A stretch of DNA of 64,000 nt from Semisulcospira habei. Lineage: Eukaryota; Mollusca; Gastropoda; Semisulcospiridae. The DNA lies in NCBI GenBank assembly GCA_036245525.1, contig BTPG01000006.1, forward strand, positions 93,368,650-93,432,649, written 5' to 3'. Position 1 is the stretch's first letter, and each line of letters starts with the position of its first letter. This document shows, piece by piece, positions 9,900-19,615 of the stretch. The notes beneath the pieces are model-generated. The model made no database searches. It saw nothing but the letters and a program-made list of their open reading frames with translations, and had not been told where the DNA came from. Both the position numbers and the translations under genes were made by a program.

Positions 9900-10560
9900 A
9901 ATTTTGTCTTCGCGAGACACAATAACGTTTCTTGAATCTTATGGAGAAAAAAAATGTCTACGTAAGACACAATACAGTTTCTGGAATCTTGGGAGAATGT
10001 GTCTTTGTAGGAAATAATAAAAATTGAATCTTGGGAGAATGTGTCTTTGTAGGAAATAATAAAATTGAATCTTGGGAGAATGTGTCTTTGTAGGAAATAA
10101 TAAAAATTGAATCTTGGGAGAATGTGTCTTTGTAGGAAATAATAAAAATTTAATCTTGGGAGAATGTGTCTTTGTAGGAAATAATAAAAATTTAATCTTG
10201 GGATAATGTGTCTTTGTAGGACATAATAAATATTGAATCTTGGGAAAATGTGCCTTTGTAGGACATAATAAATATTGAATCTTGGGAAAATGTGCCTTTG
10301 TAGGACATAATAATATTGAATCTTGGGAAAATGTGCCTTTGTAGGACATAATAAATATTGAATCTTGGGAAAGAGTGTCTTTGTAGGACATAATAAATAT
10401 TGAATCTTGGGAGAATGTGTCTTTGTAGGAAATAATAAAAATTGAATCTTGGGAGAATGTGTCTTTGTAGGACATAATAAATATTGAATCTTGGGAAAAT
10501 GTGTCTTTCTAAGACATTTTTTGAATCTTTGCAAGACGCAATCAAGTTTCTTGAATCATT
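9900..10560. repeat. 42-bp minisatellite, about 13 copies
   Basis: Unit TTGAATCTTGGGAGAATG + TGTCTTTGTAGGAAATAATAAA. Two variants (GAAATAATAAA and GACATAATAAA) are clustered in blocks. The 42-bp length is a multiple of three, so long frames stay open on the minus strand, encoding 14-residue repeats; this is not evidence of a gene. Degenerate units flank both sides. Confidence 0.9.
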
Positions 10561-10652
10561 GTTGATCTTTCTCTCCAACGGCTGGACAAATCTCACATTT
10601 GAAAGTAGGGCTCGACGTATTAACAGCACCGCGAATAATACCCGCATGCCGC

Positions 10653-10717
10653 CAAGAGGCATGGATCCTCAATAGCCCCCGCAGTTGCGGGGGCTATTGA
10701 GGATCCATGCCTCTTGC
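10653..10717. repeat. foldback element family A, copy 5 (compensatory variant)
   Basis: CAAGAGGCATGGATCCTC with CAATAGCCCCC on the left, and GGGGGCTATTG with GAGGATCCATGCCTCTTG on the right. It differs from the family consensus at CATAG to CATGG and CATGAG to CAATAG, and each change is mirrored in the other arm. Confidence 0.95.
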
Positions 10718-10998
10718 TGAAACCAATTTACATCGGCCGGGGCTGTTCGATGTTAAATTAAAACAGATTTCAGAAACGCAATCCGCGAGCACCGCCGGTG
10801 AAGTGGTTAACCCGATTGCTGCTAAAAAAAAGTATTTCTTCTCAAAGTAACTCCTTCGGGTAATCGCGCTGATAGAGAAATACTTCCCACAGACAAAGGA
10901 CGTGACAGAGCCATTAGAAACGTTTTCATTTAGAAGTCCAGGAATTTCAGGACAGAGAGAGTTAAACGGAAAACAAGGGCCACAAAAGGTCCCAGTAC
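10718..10998. other. non-coding spacer
   Basis: No gene seen. GTGGTTAACCC near 10805 resembles a TTAA-type terminus of the preceding element. Confidence 0.4.
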
Positions 10999-11065
10999 GC
11001 AAGGGTCCTCGGGCCGATGACGGCCGCAGTGGGCCCGCGCCCGTCGTCGGCCCGAAGACCGTTTG
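10999..11065. repeat. foldback element family G, copy 2 (centre deleted)
   Basis: GGTCCTCGGGCCGATGACGG followed by CCGCAGTGGGCCCGCGC, then directly GTCGTCGGCCCGAAGACC. Most of the right inner arm is missing. Confidence 0.75.
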
Positions 11066-11593
11066 TTACTAACGGTGATACTTGACACATAAATTATAAA
11101 TCTCTGAAGTGAGCTCCTCAAACAAACCCTCCCGTCTCCAACATGAGGCACATAGATCGTATCCCTCTGTAAGGATCACCCATTCAATTTACATCTATGT
11201 TAGTCAGACGCAGGACGCCATTTGGCCGTTTGGGGTTAGTCTCAGACTGAATAGGAGAAGAAGTGTCCTTTGAAATGACGTTTCTGACCCTCTCACAGTC
11301 CAAACGTGAAAGTTTACCTTTTGAAGGCTTTTGGGGCAAAGCCCTAAAGTGATACTCAGTTTGGAAGAGACAAGTTTAGCACAATACCCTTTCACCTGAC
11401 AGTGGCATAGATTCCAATGAGCCACTGAATCCGCCATGCCTCTTAATTGTTAGTTTAGATCAGCCCCGTGTCATCAGTGCATCGTGTCTGCTTAATATCA
11501 CTCTCACAATCTCATTTGCCCTTCAGTCACAGGAAGAACATCCCTTTTGCTACCAAAAGACGCAGATAATGTTTTTAAATCATTGTTAGTTCA
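11066..11593. other. non-coding stretch with one decayed family A hairpin
   Basis: A degraded family A copy is visible at 11402-11446 (GTGGCATAGATTCC ... GCCATGCCTCTT). Nothing else recognised. Confidence 0.45.
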
Positions 11594-11883
11594 TGTTACG
11601 TAGTAGTCGTAGTCGTAGTATGATACAATCACACCAGACGCACGCACGTAGGGTTCTTGTAAAGAAGCTTTACTCATCTGCAACTCGTCACACGTGGCAC
11701 AAGGTTGTAGACCAAACTGGAGTAATAGTTTGAACAATATTTTATTCTCACGATGCAATCTCAGCACAATGCATCCACAACTGCATCCACACGTTGTCTC
11801 ATACAATGCATCCACAATTTTGATACACTGCGTCTCCCATACAATGCACACACATATTTCCTAACGCGCTCTTTTATACTATT

Positions 11884-12098
11884 TCCAGTATCACTAGGCA
11901 AGCATTGTCATGGAACCCCCAGGGAAAGAGGAAAAGAGGTAGGCCGAAAAACTCCTGGCGTCGAGACCTCCAAGCAGACATCAAGAGACTGGGAACCACC
12001 TGGAGTAGAATCGAAGGAGAAGCACAGGACAGGAGTTGCTGGAGGTCTCTCGTCGACGGCCTATACCCGGGTAGGGGTGACAGGCGTAAGTAAGTAAG
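11884..12098 (+). mobile_element. 5'-truncated LINE-1a family copy (215 bp)
   Basis: Only the extreme C-terminal coding part remains (GRPKNSWRRDLQ ... PGRGDRRK), followed by a (TAAG)n tail. It is flanked by a perfect 14-bp TSD TCTTTTATACTATT (11870-11883 and 12099-12112). It inserted into LTR-like element P. Confidence 0.9.
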
Positions 12099-12392
12099 TC
12101 TTTTATACTATTACAGATTTCCAGAACAACCCAGCAAATTCACACAACACAACCAATCAGAAAAGAACACTCTAGATCCGACAACAAATTTCCACTACCA
12201 CTGAACTGGGCGCATTCGATAAAATGTTGCGAAATGTTACCAACATATGAACTGCACAAATTTGACGTCATATCTGAGGTCACTAGACTAATCGTGCCGC
12301 TACTAGAACCTTACAGTCAAATGTAACGAAAAGACGCGTCATTTTAGGTATACAACAGAAATCGACCGCAATTCTCCAAGCAAAGGAAAAGT

Positions 12393-13989
12393 ACTTACTT
12401 ACTTACTTACTTACGCCTGTCACCCCTACCCGGGTATAGGCCGTCGACGAGAGACCTCCAGCAACTCCTGTCCTGTGCTTCTCCTTCGATTCTACTCCAG
12501 GTGGTTCCCAGCCTCTTGATGTCTGCTTGGAGGTCTCGACGCCAGGAGTTTCTCGGCCTACCTCTTTTCCTCTTTCCCTGGGGGTTCCATGACAATGCCT
12601 GCCTAGTGATACTGGAAGCTGGCTTTCTCAGACTGTGACCGATCCATCCCCATCTTCTTCGCCCAATTTCATTCTCTGCTGTTATCTGCTCTGTTCTCTC
12701 CCAGAGTCTGACGTTGCTGATCTTCTCTGGCCAGTGGATTTTCAAAATTCTTCTAAGGCAACTGTTCATGAAGGTCTGTACTCTGTTGACTGTGGTTTTT
12801 GTCAATCTCCATGTCTCTGCTCCATATAGGAGAACTGCTTTTACATTGGAGTTGAAAATCCGGACTTTGGTGTGTTGTGACAGCTCTCTGGAACTCCACA
12901 CTTTTTACCGATTCGTGCTCTGACATCTCCATCAGTGCCGCCTTTTTTGTCTATGATGCTCCCGAGATAGGTAAAGGACTCCACCTCCTCCAACGGGGTG
13001 CCAGCAAGCAAGACTGGTTCTTCCCTGGTTGCGTTCAGCCTCATTGTCTTTGTTTTCTGTTTGTGAATGGTGAGGCCCACTTGGGACGAGATGTCAGCAA
13101 GCCTCGTGGTCTTGTCCTGCATTTGTTGATGAGTGTGGGACAGTAATGCCAAGTCGTCTGCAAAATCGAGGTCGTCAAGCTGTGTCCACAGTGTCCACTG
13201 TATTCCACTTCGTCTGTGCTCTGTGGTCATCTTCATGACCCAGTCTATGGCCAGTAGGAAGAGGAACGGAGACAGCAGACACCCCTGCCTGACACCAGTT
13301 CTGACCTGGAGCTCTCTGGTGAACTGCCCTTCGTGGATCACGCGACATGTCATGCCATCATAGCTGCTCTTGATCAGGCGGACGAGCTTTGTGGGTACAC
13401 CGTAGTGTCGTAGGAGTTTCCACAGAGTCTCTCGGTCCACGCTGTCAAATGCTTTCTCATAATCCACAAAGTTGACGTACAGCGGGGAGCTCCACTCCAG
13501 AGACTGTTCCACGATGATGCGGAGAGTGGCGATCTGGTCTGTACATGATCGGTTCTTCCTGAATCCTGCTTGCTGGTCTCTCAGCTGGGGGTCAACGGAG
13601 CTCTTCATTCTCTCTAGGATGATCCTGTTGAAGACCTTTCCTGGTACTGACAGCAAGGTGATTCCTCTGTAGTTGGAACACTTGCTGAGGTCGCCTTTCT
13701 TGGGAAGCTTGATTAGGTACCCCTCCTTCCAGTCAGCTGGCATCACCTCCTCTTCCCAGATCTTTCCAAACAGTGGGTACAGCATCTCAACTGTTGTCTC
13801 TAGGTCTGCTTTCAGAGACTCCGCTGGGATGCCATCTGGCCCTGCTGCTTTGCCATTCTTCAAAAATGCCACTGCTTTTCTGATCTCTTCCCGGCTGGGT
13901 CTGTCACAGCTGATGGGTAGGTCGGTCTCTGCCGGCTGGATGTCGGGGGGGGGGGGGGGGGGGGGTCGGGTGGGCTAGGTCTGTTCAGT
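12393..13989 (-). mobile_element. 5'-truncated LINE-1a family copy (1.6 kb)
   Basis: Minus-strand non-LTR retrotransposon with a (TAAG)n 3' tail at 12393-12413. It is flanked by an 11-bp TSD AAAGGAAAAGT (12382-12392 and 13990-14000), inside LTR-like element P. The 3' UTR is essentially absent: the frame ends in GDRRK right at the tail. A G/C tract (about 13945-13966) has expanded near the 5' end. Confidence 0.9.
12407..13980 (-). pseudogene. non-LTR retrotransposon reverse transcriptase, broken
   Basis: Encodes the RT of a LINE, which copies element RNA into DNA at a nicked target. In the main frame (13872 down to 12841) the visible motifs are GKAAGPDGIPAE near residue 7, NYRGITLLS, QAGFRKNRSCTDQI, DYEKAFDSVDR (catalytic Asp), GVRQGCLLSPFLF and FADDLALLSHT (catalytic Asp pair, about residue 240), then the thumb-like FTYLGSIID. 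A 28-bp deletion at about 12902, relative to the copy at 15.8 kb, shifts the frame. The C-terminal part continues in another frame (12901-12407) with LLYGAETWRLTKT and GRPRNSWRRDL. The endonuclease domain is missing through 5' truncation. The very short 3' UTR with a simple-repeat tail is RTE-like, but the clade is not certain. Non-functional. Confidence 0.9.
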
Positions 13990-14169
13990 AAAGGAAAAGT
14001 GAATGTTACTAAAAAGGTACGTAATTCTTACCCAAAATAACTCAAACGAATATCGGATCTTTCCTATGATCAGCACACACATGCTCTCAACAGAATAACA
14101 CAACAAACATAACAACTCAACGCCAACGATCCCCAGCGGCTAAAGAAACATGTATAAACGTAGTTTCAC

Positions 14170-14234
14170 CAAGGGGTATAGATCCTCATGAGCCCCCGCA
14201 ATTGCGGGGGCTCATGAGGATCTATACCTCTTGC
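14170..14234. repeat. foldback element family A, copy 6 (compensatory variant)
   Basis: CAAGGGGTATAGATCC pairs with GGATCTATACCTCTTG. GCATAG has become GTATAG in the left arm and CTATGC has become CTATAC in the right. The centre is CCCGCAATTGCGGG. Confidence 0.92.
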
Positions 14235-14860
14235 AGTTGGGTGATGGTTCACATTTTCTCGACGGTCACGGAGAAATTTCGGGTTTTGGTTTGGGATAAG
14301 TTTGGCAGAGACAGACAATCTTTCGGCAAAGAGTATAGATATACTCTTTGTTTTCGGTCGCTGCATGCTATGATCTATATGTGTAAGATGTATATATTTT
14401 CAGGAAGCCCCTGCATCTATAAGTGCTCACGAGAATCTGTTATAGATCTCCTAACCCACATATATTGACTCATACATTTTCATATGTCCCTCAAACAGAG
14501 GAAACTTGTGGGCAGGTTTATGCCTCTGAGTGTCCGGGAAGGTATTTTGGTGGCAATGCCTAAAATTGATACCGTCGCAGCCTAGCGGGAGAGAGAGAGA
14601 GAGGGGGGGTTGTCATCGAGGGAGGATAGGGGCTTGAGATGAATTGCACCCTTGTCTCAACCACCCGCCCCCTACAAGCCCCCCCCCCCTACAAGCCCCC
14701 CCCCCCCACCCCCCCCCTCTAACCCGCACTCCTAAATCCGGCAAAGTCACTTTCCAATTTCGGTGTCACTGACGTAAACTTCAACCACAAACGCCTGACT
14801 TCTTCCATCTCAGTGACGACTAATCAACAATTTAGTCAGCTACCAACTACAAGCTACCAA
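14235..14860. other. non-coding stretch with G- and C-rich low complexity
   Basis: (GA)n/G tract at about 14587-14610 and repeated CCCCCCCCTACAAG at about 14670-14720. No gene recognised. Confidence 0.5.
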
Positions 14861-14925
14861 CAAGAGGCATAGCTTTTCGTGAGCCCCTTCGGCCGCAGGG
14901 GCTCATGAGAATCTATGCCTCTTGC
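14861..14925. repeat. foldback element family A, copy 7
   Basis: CAAGAGGCATAGCTTTTC ... GAGAATCTATGCCTCTTG with a different centre (GCCCCTTCGGCCGCAGGGGC). Confidence 0.85.
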
Positions 14926-14955
14926 AGAGGAAATGTGCGCTATTTATTTTTCTAT

Positions 14956-15005
14956 TATTTTGGACCGTACGGCGAATCCCCTAAAGTCAAAATCAGTTCT
15001 CAGAC
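14956..15005. repeat. foldback element family F, degraded copy
   Basis: TTTTGGACCGTACGGCG ... AAGTCAAAATCAG with AGACCGGT; recognisable arms, poorly paired. Confidence 0.45.
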
Positions 15006-15452
15006 CGGTAGAGGGTCACATGTCTAGTCAGCCGAGTGGGACTGTCCCTTTCCGCACAGGTGTGTTTGGAGCGAGGGTCGACTGTCAAGGAGGGGATTAA
15101 TTCTAGCTGGGTACAGGGATCAGGTCCGTATCCCATATTATTCCTTCTCTTGATCCCCGAAGCCCTTTTTCGTTGGCTTTTCGGCGTTTCGAGGGCTTCA
15201 CGGCGTTTTGAGGTGATTTGAGGGGATCAGTTTATGTCACGGATCAAAACTGATTTCAAGAGTTTCTGCCGCGCTACTAAACCTTTCACCGCAACACAAG
15301 ACATGTTGAATTTTTATTTTTTATTTATTTATTTTTTGGAGGTGGGGGGGAGGGGGGGGGGCATTTTCATGTCCGATCCGTTGCCGCATAGTATAAAATT
15401 CAGCAACGAACGACAGCCGAAGTCACAATGGATAACCCGCTAGGACCCTAAA
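15006..15452. other. non-coding stretch
   Basis: G-rich tract at about 15340-15361. No coding sequence or known repeat recognised. Confidence 0.4.
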
Positions 15453-15562
15453 GCATGGACAACACTCCCAACATCAGTCTCCAAGAGGCATAGATCCTCA
15501 TACGCCCTCCGGGCTCACGAGGATCTGTGCCTCATGGAGATGTTTTGGAGTGTTGTCTATGC
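15453..15562. repeat. foldback element family B, copy 1, with family A hairpin at its centre
   Basis: Outer arms AGCATGGACAACACTCC / GGAGTGTTGTCTATGCT enclose a family A hairpin (about 15482-15536, CAAGAGGCATAGATCC ... GGATCTGTGCCTC). The same two-layer arrangement occurs at 22.1 kb. Confidence 0.8.
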
Positions 15563-15814
15563 TTACGGTACAAGCTGCCTATCCACCGGATTGCGCTATC
15601 GTTCCGCTGCACGTTTCTGAAGTAATAGTCCACTGCTACAAAGCATCGATGAAAAACCCCACACATTCATGCCGATCATGCTTTTTAAAACTAAATATAT
15701 GCTGTTAACTACTTACTTATCAGAAACATCAACTCCGTCTCAAACTTTTCCTCTGCAATAACAAACCCATCGAACATGTTTCTGAACATCGACTATTGCC
15801 GGGTGTCGTAGCTA

Positions 15815-16603
15815 CTTACTTACTTACGCCTGTCACCCCTACCCGGGTATAGGCCGTCGACTAGAGACCTCCAGCAACTCCTGTCCTGTGCTTCTCCTTC
15901 AATTCTACTCCAGGTGGTTCCCAGTCTCTTGATGTCTGCTTGGAGGTCTCGACGCCAGGAGTTTCTCGGCCTACCTCTTTTCCTCTTTCCCTGGGGGTTC
16001 CATGACAATGCCTGCCTAGTGATACTGGAAGCTGGCTTTCTCAGACTGTGACCGATCCATCCCCATCTTCTTCGCCCAATTTCATTCTCTGCTGTTATCT
16101 GCTCTGTTCTCTCCCAGAGTCTGACGTTGCTGATCTTCTCTGGCCAGTGGATTTTCAAAATTCTTCTAAGGCAACTGTTCATGAAGGTCTGTACTCTGTT
16201 GACTGTGGTTTTTGTCAATCTCCATGTCTCTGCTCCATATAGGAGAACTGCTTTTACATTGGAGTTGAAAATCCGGACTTTGGTGTGTTGTGACAGCTCT
16301 CTGGAACTCCACACTTTTTTCAACTGGAGAAAGGCTGCTCTGGCTTTACCGATTCGTGCTCTGACATCTGCATCAGTGCCGCCTTTTTTGTCTATGATGC
16401 TCCCGAGATAGGTGAAGGACTCCACCTCCTCCAACGGGGTGCCAGCAAGCAAGACTGGCTGTTCCCTGGTTGCGTTCAGCCTCATTGTCTTTGTTTTCTG
16501 TTTGTGAATGGTGAGGCCCACTTGGGACGAGATTTCAGCAAGCCTCGTGGTCTTGTCCTGCATTTGTGGATGAGTGTGGGACAGTAATGCCAAGTCGTCT
16601 GCA
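15815..16603 (-). mobile_element. 5'-truncated LINE-1a family copy (789 bp) with clean TSD
   Basis: Perfect 10-bp TSD GTCGTAGCTA (15805-15814 and 16604-16613). (TAAG)n 3' tail at 15815-15828. The best preserved copy here, with one open frame across its whole length. Confidence 0.93.
15820..16593 (-). pseudogene. LINE reverse transcriptase C-terminal fragment, frame intact
   Basis: 257 codons. The frame begins at the catalytic Asp pair: the 5' truncation falls inside the FADD motif codons, leaving ADDLALLSHTHPQMQ. It continues through KTKTMRLNATREQPVLLAG, FTYLGSIIDKKGG, LLYGAETWRLTKTTVNR, RRWGWIGHSLRKPAS and GRPRNSWRRDL to the stop at the tail. No internal stop is seen, so it is young relative to the 12.4- and 30-kb copies. 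It lacks the endonuclease and most of the RT palm, so it cannot act alone. It defines the 28 bp missing from the 12.4-kb copy. Confidence 0.9.
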
Positions 16604-16626
16604 GTCGTAGCTAGCAGACGACCTAT

Positions 16627-16822
16627 TTAAAACCCTTTTAACCCCAAGGTCCCATTCATTTCTCAAATTTTGGAGGTGTTGCCTAATGACTATGTACCAG
16701 TTGCAAGAGATGGATTGACCATGATAATTCAAGGGTATTGCTAGGCGCCCAGCTAATCTGCACTACCCTTAAATTATCATGGTCAATCTCCTGCTGTAGG
16801 GACTCGGGGCTAAATGTGTTAA
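16627..16822. repeat. foldback element family C, copy 1
   Basis: Left end TTAAAACCCTTTTAACCCC, right end GGGGCTAAATGTGTTAAA. The core GACCATGATAATTCAAGGGT pairs with ACCCTTAAATTATCATGGTC. Confidence 0.88.
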
Positions 16823-16982
16823 ATGGAGGCCTCACATAAACAAACTAAGATAGGCAGTATTATGCATAATTGTTTATCAATTAACAAAATGTTCCTTTTT
16901 ATATGTGTAGAGTAGCAGGACAGTTTGGAAGATAGACATTGCTATGCCTAAAACTTTTTATCCTGAATAAAAACGTTTCGAT

Positions 16983-17126
<144 letters not shown>

Positions 17127-17316
17127 CTTTCATTCCTTTCTCTCTCTTTCTCGCACGCACACCACACGCACACACACACTTTCGAGTATGACGGCTGAAA
17201 AGTGGTGAATGATTTGCACCACCAGTCCGAGTTGCCAACTTTGAACTTTAGAGCTTGATCTATGCACCGCGATTTGTACACGTGATATACTAAGCGGAAC
17301 AAAAGCACACTTTAGG

Positions 17317-18078
17317 TGTTTCGTGGTAGTCGTAGTCGAAATCACACCAGACGAACGCACGAAGGGTTCTTGTAAAGCAACTTCGCTCAGTTGCAAACGG
17401 CGTCAAACGTGACAAAAATACTTTATTCTCACGATGCACCGACTCTCAGCACACTACGTCCACAACTGCATCCACACTGATACACTGTCTCCTCTACAAT
17501 CCCGCCGTGAGATGGCCTTAGTTGCCTGCTCGGCGTTAAACCCAAATAACTAACTCCTCTACAATGCATCAACACGGCTTTTGACACACTGCGTCTCTCA
17601 TACAATGTACACACATATTTCATAACAAAGTCTTTCATACTATTACAGATTTCCAGAACAGTCCAACAAATTCACACAACTCAACCAATCAGAAAAGAAA
17701 ACGTAACCAAAACTCATTAATTTTCATGAGAAAGAACACTCTAGATCTGTTCACAGCCCTCTACAAACTTCTAGGCGCATTCGATAAAATGTTGCGAAAT
17801 GTAGCCAACCACTTTGACGTCATATCTGAGTTCACTAGAACAATCGCGGCATTGCTCGAACCTTCCAGTCTAATGTAGGTTAAACTTTACAAACATGTAG
17901 CGAAAATACGTGTCACAACGACAAAAAATCGATCGCAATTCTCCGTGCAAAAGAAAATGAATCCTGCTAAAAAGGTACGTAATTCTTATCCAAAGTAACT
18001 CAAATAAATATCGGATCTTTCCTATGATCAACACACACATGCCGGCTATCCAAAAAATAGCACAGCCACAACGTAACA
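17317..18078 (-). mobile_element. solo-LTR-like element P, copy 2
   Basis: Ends TGTTTCG ... CGTAACA, flanked by a perfect 5-bp TSD TTAGG (17312-17316 and 18079-18083). About 697 bp after removing a 53-bp LINE tail insertion with its TSD. On the minus strand AATAAA lies at the complement of 17419-17426. TG...CA ends with a 5-bp TSD fit an LTR; no internal coding region or second LTR is adjacent. Confidence 0.8.
17501..17553 (+). mobile_element. 53-bp LINE tail-only insertion (LINE-N)
   Basis: Consists only of CCCGCCGTGAGATGGCCTTA ... GGCGTTAAACCCAAATAACT plus AACT repeats, and has a perfect 12-bp TSD CTCCTCTACAAT (17489-17500 and 17554-17565). The sequence equals the 3' end of the LINE fragment at 37733-38326, so it is an extreme 5' truncation. 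Confidence 0.9.
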
Positions 18079-18083
18079 TTAGG

Positions 18084-18681
18084 CAACAGCTCACGCTAGT
18101 TAACTCCAGCCTCGATCTGTTACTTTCTTCATTCTACTTTCTGTTTTAGTTCATTGCTAATAAATGCCCAGTTTACCGGTACACGGCACCCGTACCGGTA
18201 CAATGCTATACCAGTTTCTCTTTTCGTAATACCGTGCAACTCTTGTTGCCGCTGAGTGACTGCAAATACGTTGCGACAAGACCCAGGGTAGAGCGGCTCC
18301 CTTGCAACGTATGTCGCCATTGACAAATCCCTACGTATGTAAAGGTCTTAGCATGTAAACCGTCTGGTTTTGGCAGTGTTACAGGGCTAATGGACAGCGT
18401 TTGCTCATCGGAATGCTGCGGACACGCCATTCCTGTTACGCCGTCCGCGTGCTTGCGCCATCGCTCCGTAACCATGACCCCGCTATGCGCAGAATGACGC
18501 CGTCACCTGGCAACCAGCATGCGCAGAATGACGAAAGGACATACTCAGGGGAGATCACCCACGTGGCAGACGACGGAAAGGGAGAAAAGCCAAACAGAAA
18601 GAAGCAGACGTTTACAGGCATACATACAAGGGAATGTTTCGTCAGAGGAGCAAAGATGTAAATGAGGCAGAGTTTTATCAA
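18084..18681. other. non-coding stretch
   Basis: Contains ACCGGTAC inverted words near 18178-18202. No gene recognised. Confidence 0.4.
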
Positions 18682-18746
18682 CAAGAGGTATAGATTCTTA
18701 TGAGCCCCTGCTTTAGCAGGGGCTCATGAGAATCTATGCCTCTTGC
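18682..18746. repeat. foldback element family A, copy 8
   Basis: CAAGAGGTATAGATTC ... GAATCTATGCCTCTTG with CCCCTGC/GCAGGGG inner arms; member of the TTC/GAA sub-group. Confidence 0.9.
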
Positions 18747-18860
18747 AGATTTCAGTTAGCGCAAGACATAAGGCCGAGAAGCCGGAAAAGAGAGTCGTTT
18801 TTTCCCTGGTTCATGTCAGTAGTTTTCCGGATACTGTCAGTTTCAGCGTAGTTAAAAGTG

Positions 18861-18890
18861 CAAGAGGAATAGATCCTCATAAGCCCCAAC
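18861..18890 (+). repeat. left half of a family A hairpin
   Basis: CAAGAGGAATAGATCCTC followed by ATAAGCCCC; no right arm follows. Confidence 0.7.
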
Positions 18891-18899
18891 ACACTGGCG

Positions 18900-19254
18900 G
18901 AAAAACATTAAAAAAATAACCTCTTTACCTCTTATTGTCTGTTTTTTTCTATTCGTTATCACTTTTTGTTAATTATGGTTCCTTATTCACTTCTATTAAT
19001 TTGTGTCACTGTTCATTACTGTTTCTCATTCATTTCTAATAATGCTTTACTTTTTATTAATGCTTTAATTGCTTTTCCTTATCAAAATTTATATGAATTT
19101 ATGTCACTGTTAAACGATAAGTAAATTATTAATTTATTTTAATTTCTGTCACTATTAATTACTGTTCTGTCACTGCTAATTATTGTTCCTTATTGATTTC
19201 TATTGATTTCTGATACTGTTAGACAAATGTTGGTTTTTTTTTAATTGTGTTGTG
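18900..19254. repeat. degenerate AT-rich tandem repeat
   Basis: Imperfect repetition of phrases such as TTATTGATTTCTAT, TTTCTGTCACTGTTAATTAC and ATTAATGCTTTA across about 330 bp. Confidence 0.6.
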
Positions 19255-19408
19255 CAGGCCCGGATCCAGGGGTTGGAGGGGTGCAAGGGGGGTCCCCTTC
19301 TTCCCCCATTAAACAAAAATGCTATTGTCTTTGACAAGCACATTTTGTTGTGCTTGCACAAGCACAATGCTTCAGGTGGTTAATTTCTCCAAAAACAAAT
19401 TTGGACAC

Positions 19409-19461
19409 CCCCCCCCCCCCACACCCACACACACACACACACACACACGCACACACACACA

Positions 19462-19506
<45 letters not shown>
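19409..19506. repeat. C tract and (AC)n microsatellite
   Basis: Poly-C followed by about 85 bp of AC repeat. Confidence 0.95.
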
Positions 19507-19509
<3 letters not shown>

Positions 19510-19548
19510 TAAGTGGTCCGGCCTCGGCCCTGTTCTTGTGTAGGATTG

Positions 19549-19615
19549 TATGCTGGTCTGTGATTTTGGACCTTACGGCTTGAAGCCGTAAGGTCCAAAA
19601 TCGCAGACCAGCACA
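19549..19615. repeat. foldback element family F, copy 6 (near perfect)
   Basis: TGCTGGTCTGTGATTTTGG followed by ACCTTACGGCTT, mirrored by AAGCCGTAAGGTCCAAAATC and GCAGACCAGCA. Confidence 0.92.

Larger units (their letters stand above)
11594..14114 (-). mobile_element. solo-LTR-like element P, copy 1, carrying two LINE insertions
   Basis: Starts TGTTACG on the plus strand and ends ATAACA. About 684 bp remain when the two LINE insertions are removed. Read on the minus strand it has TATAAAAG (complement of 11870-11880) and, about 130 bp later, AATAAA (complement near 11745), an LTR-like order of signals. The two intact relatives have 5-bp TSDs; here the flanks are GTTCA and ACTCA, which do not match well. 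No internal retroviral-type genes lie next to it. Confidence 0.65.

Noticed and set aside
9872..10534. 220-codon minus-strand frame as a protein gene
   Set aside because: It is a read-through of a 42-bp tandem repeat; two overlapping frames give equally long repetitive peptides, and there is no other support.
12635..13978. Plus-strand frames opposite the LINE reverse transcriptase
   Set aside because: They are antisense shadows of the RT coding strand; the same shadows recur at 16048-16411 and 29990-30529.
19255..19532. Fourth hAT-like element (CAGGCCCGGATC ... TCGGCCCTG)
   Set aside because: The start is convincing but the flanks TTGTG and TTCTT do not match, and the interior is mostly microsatellite.
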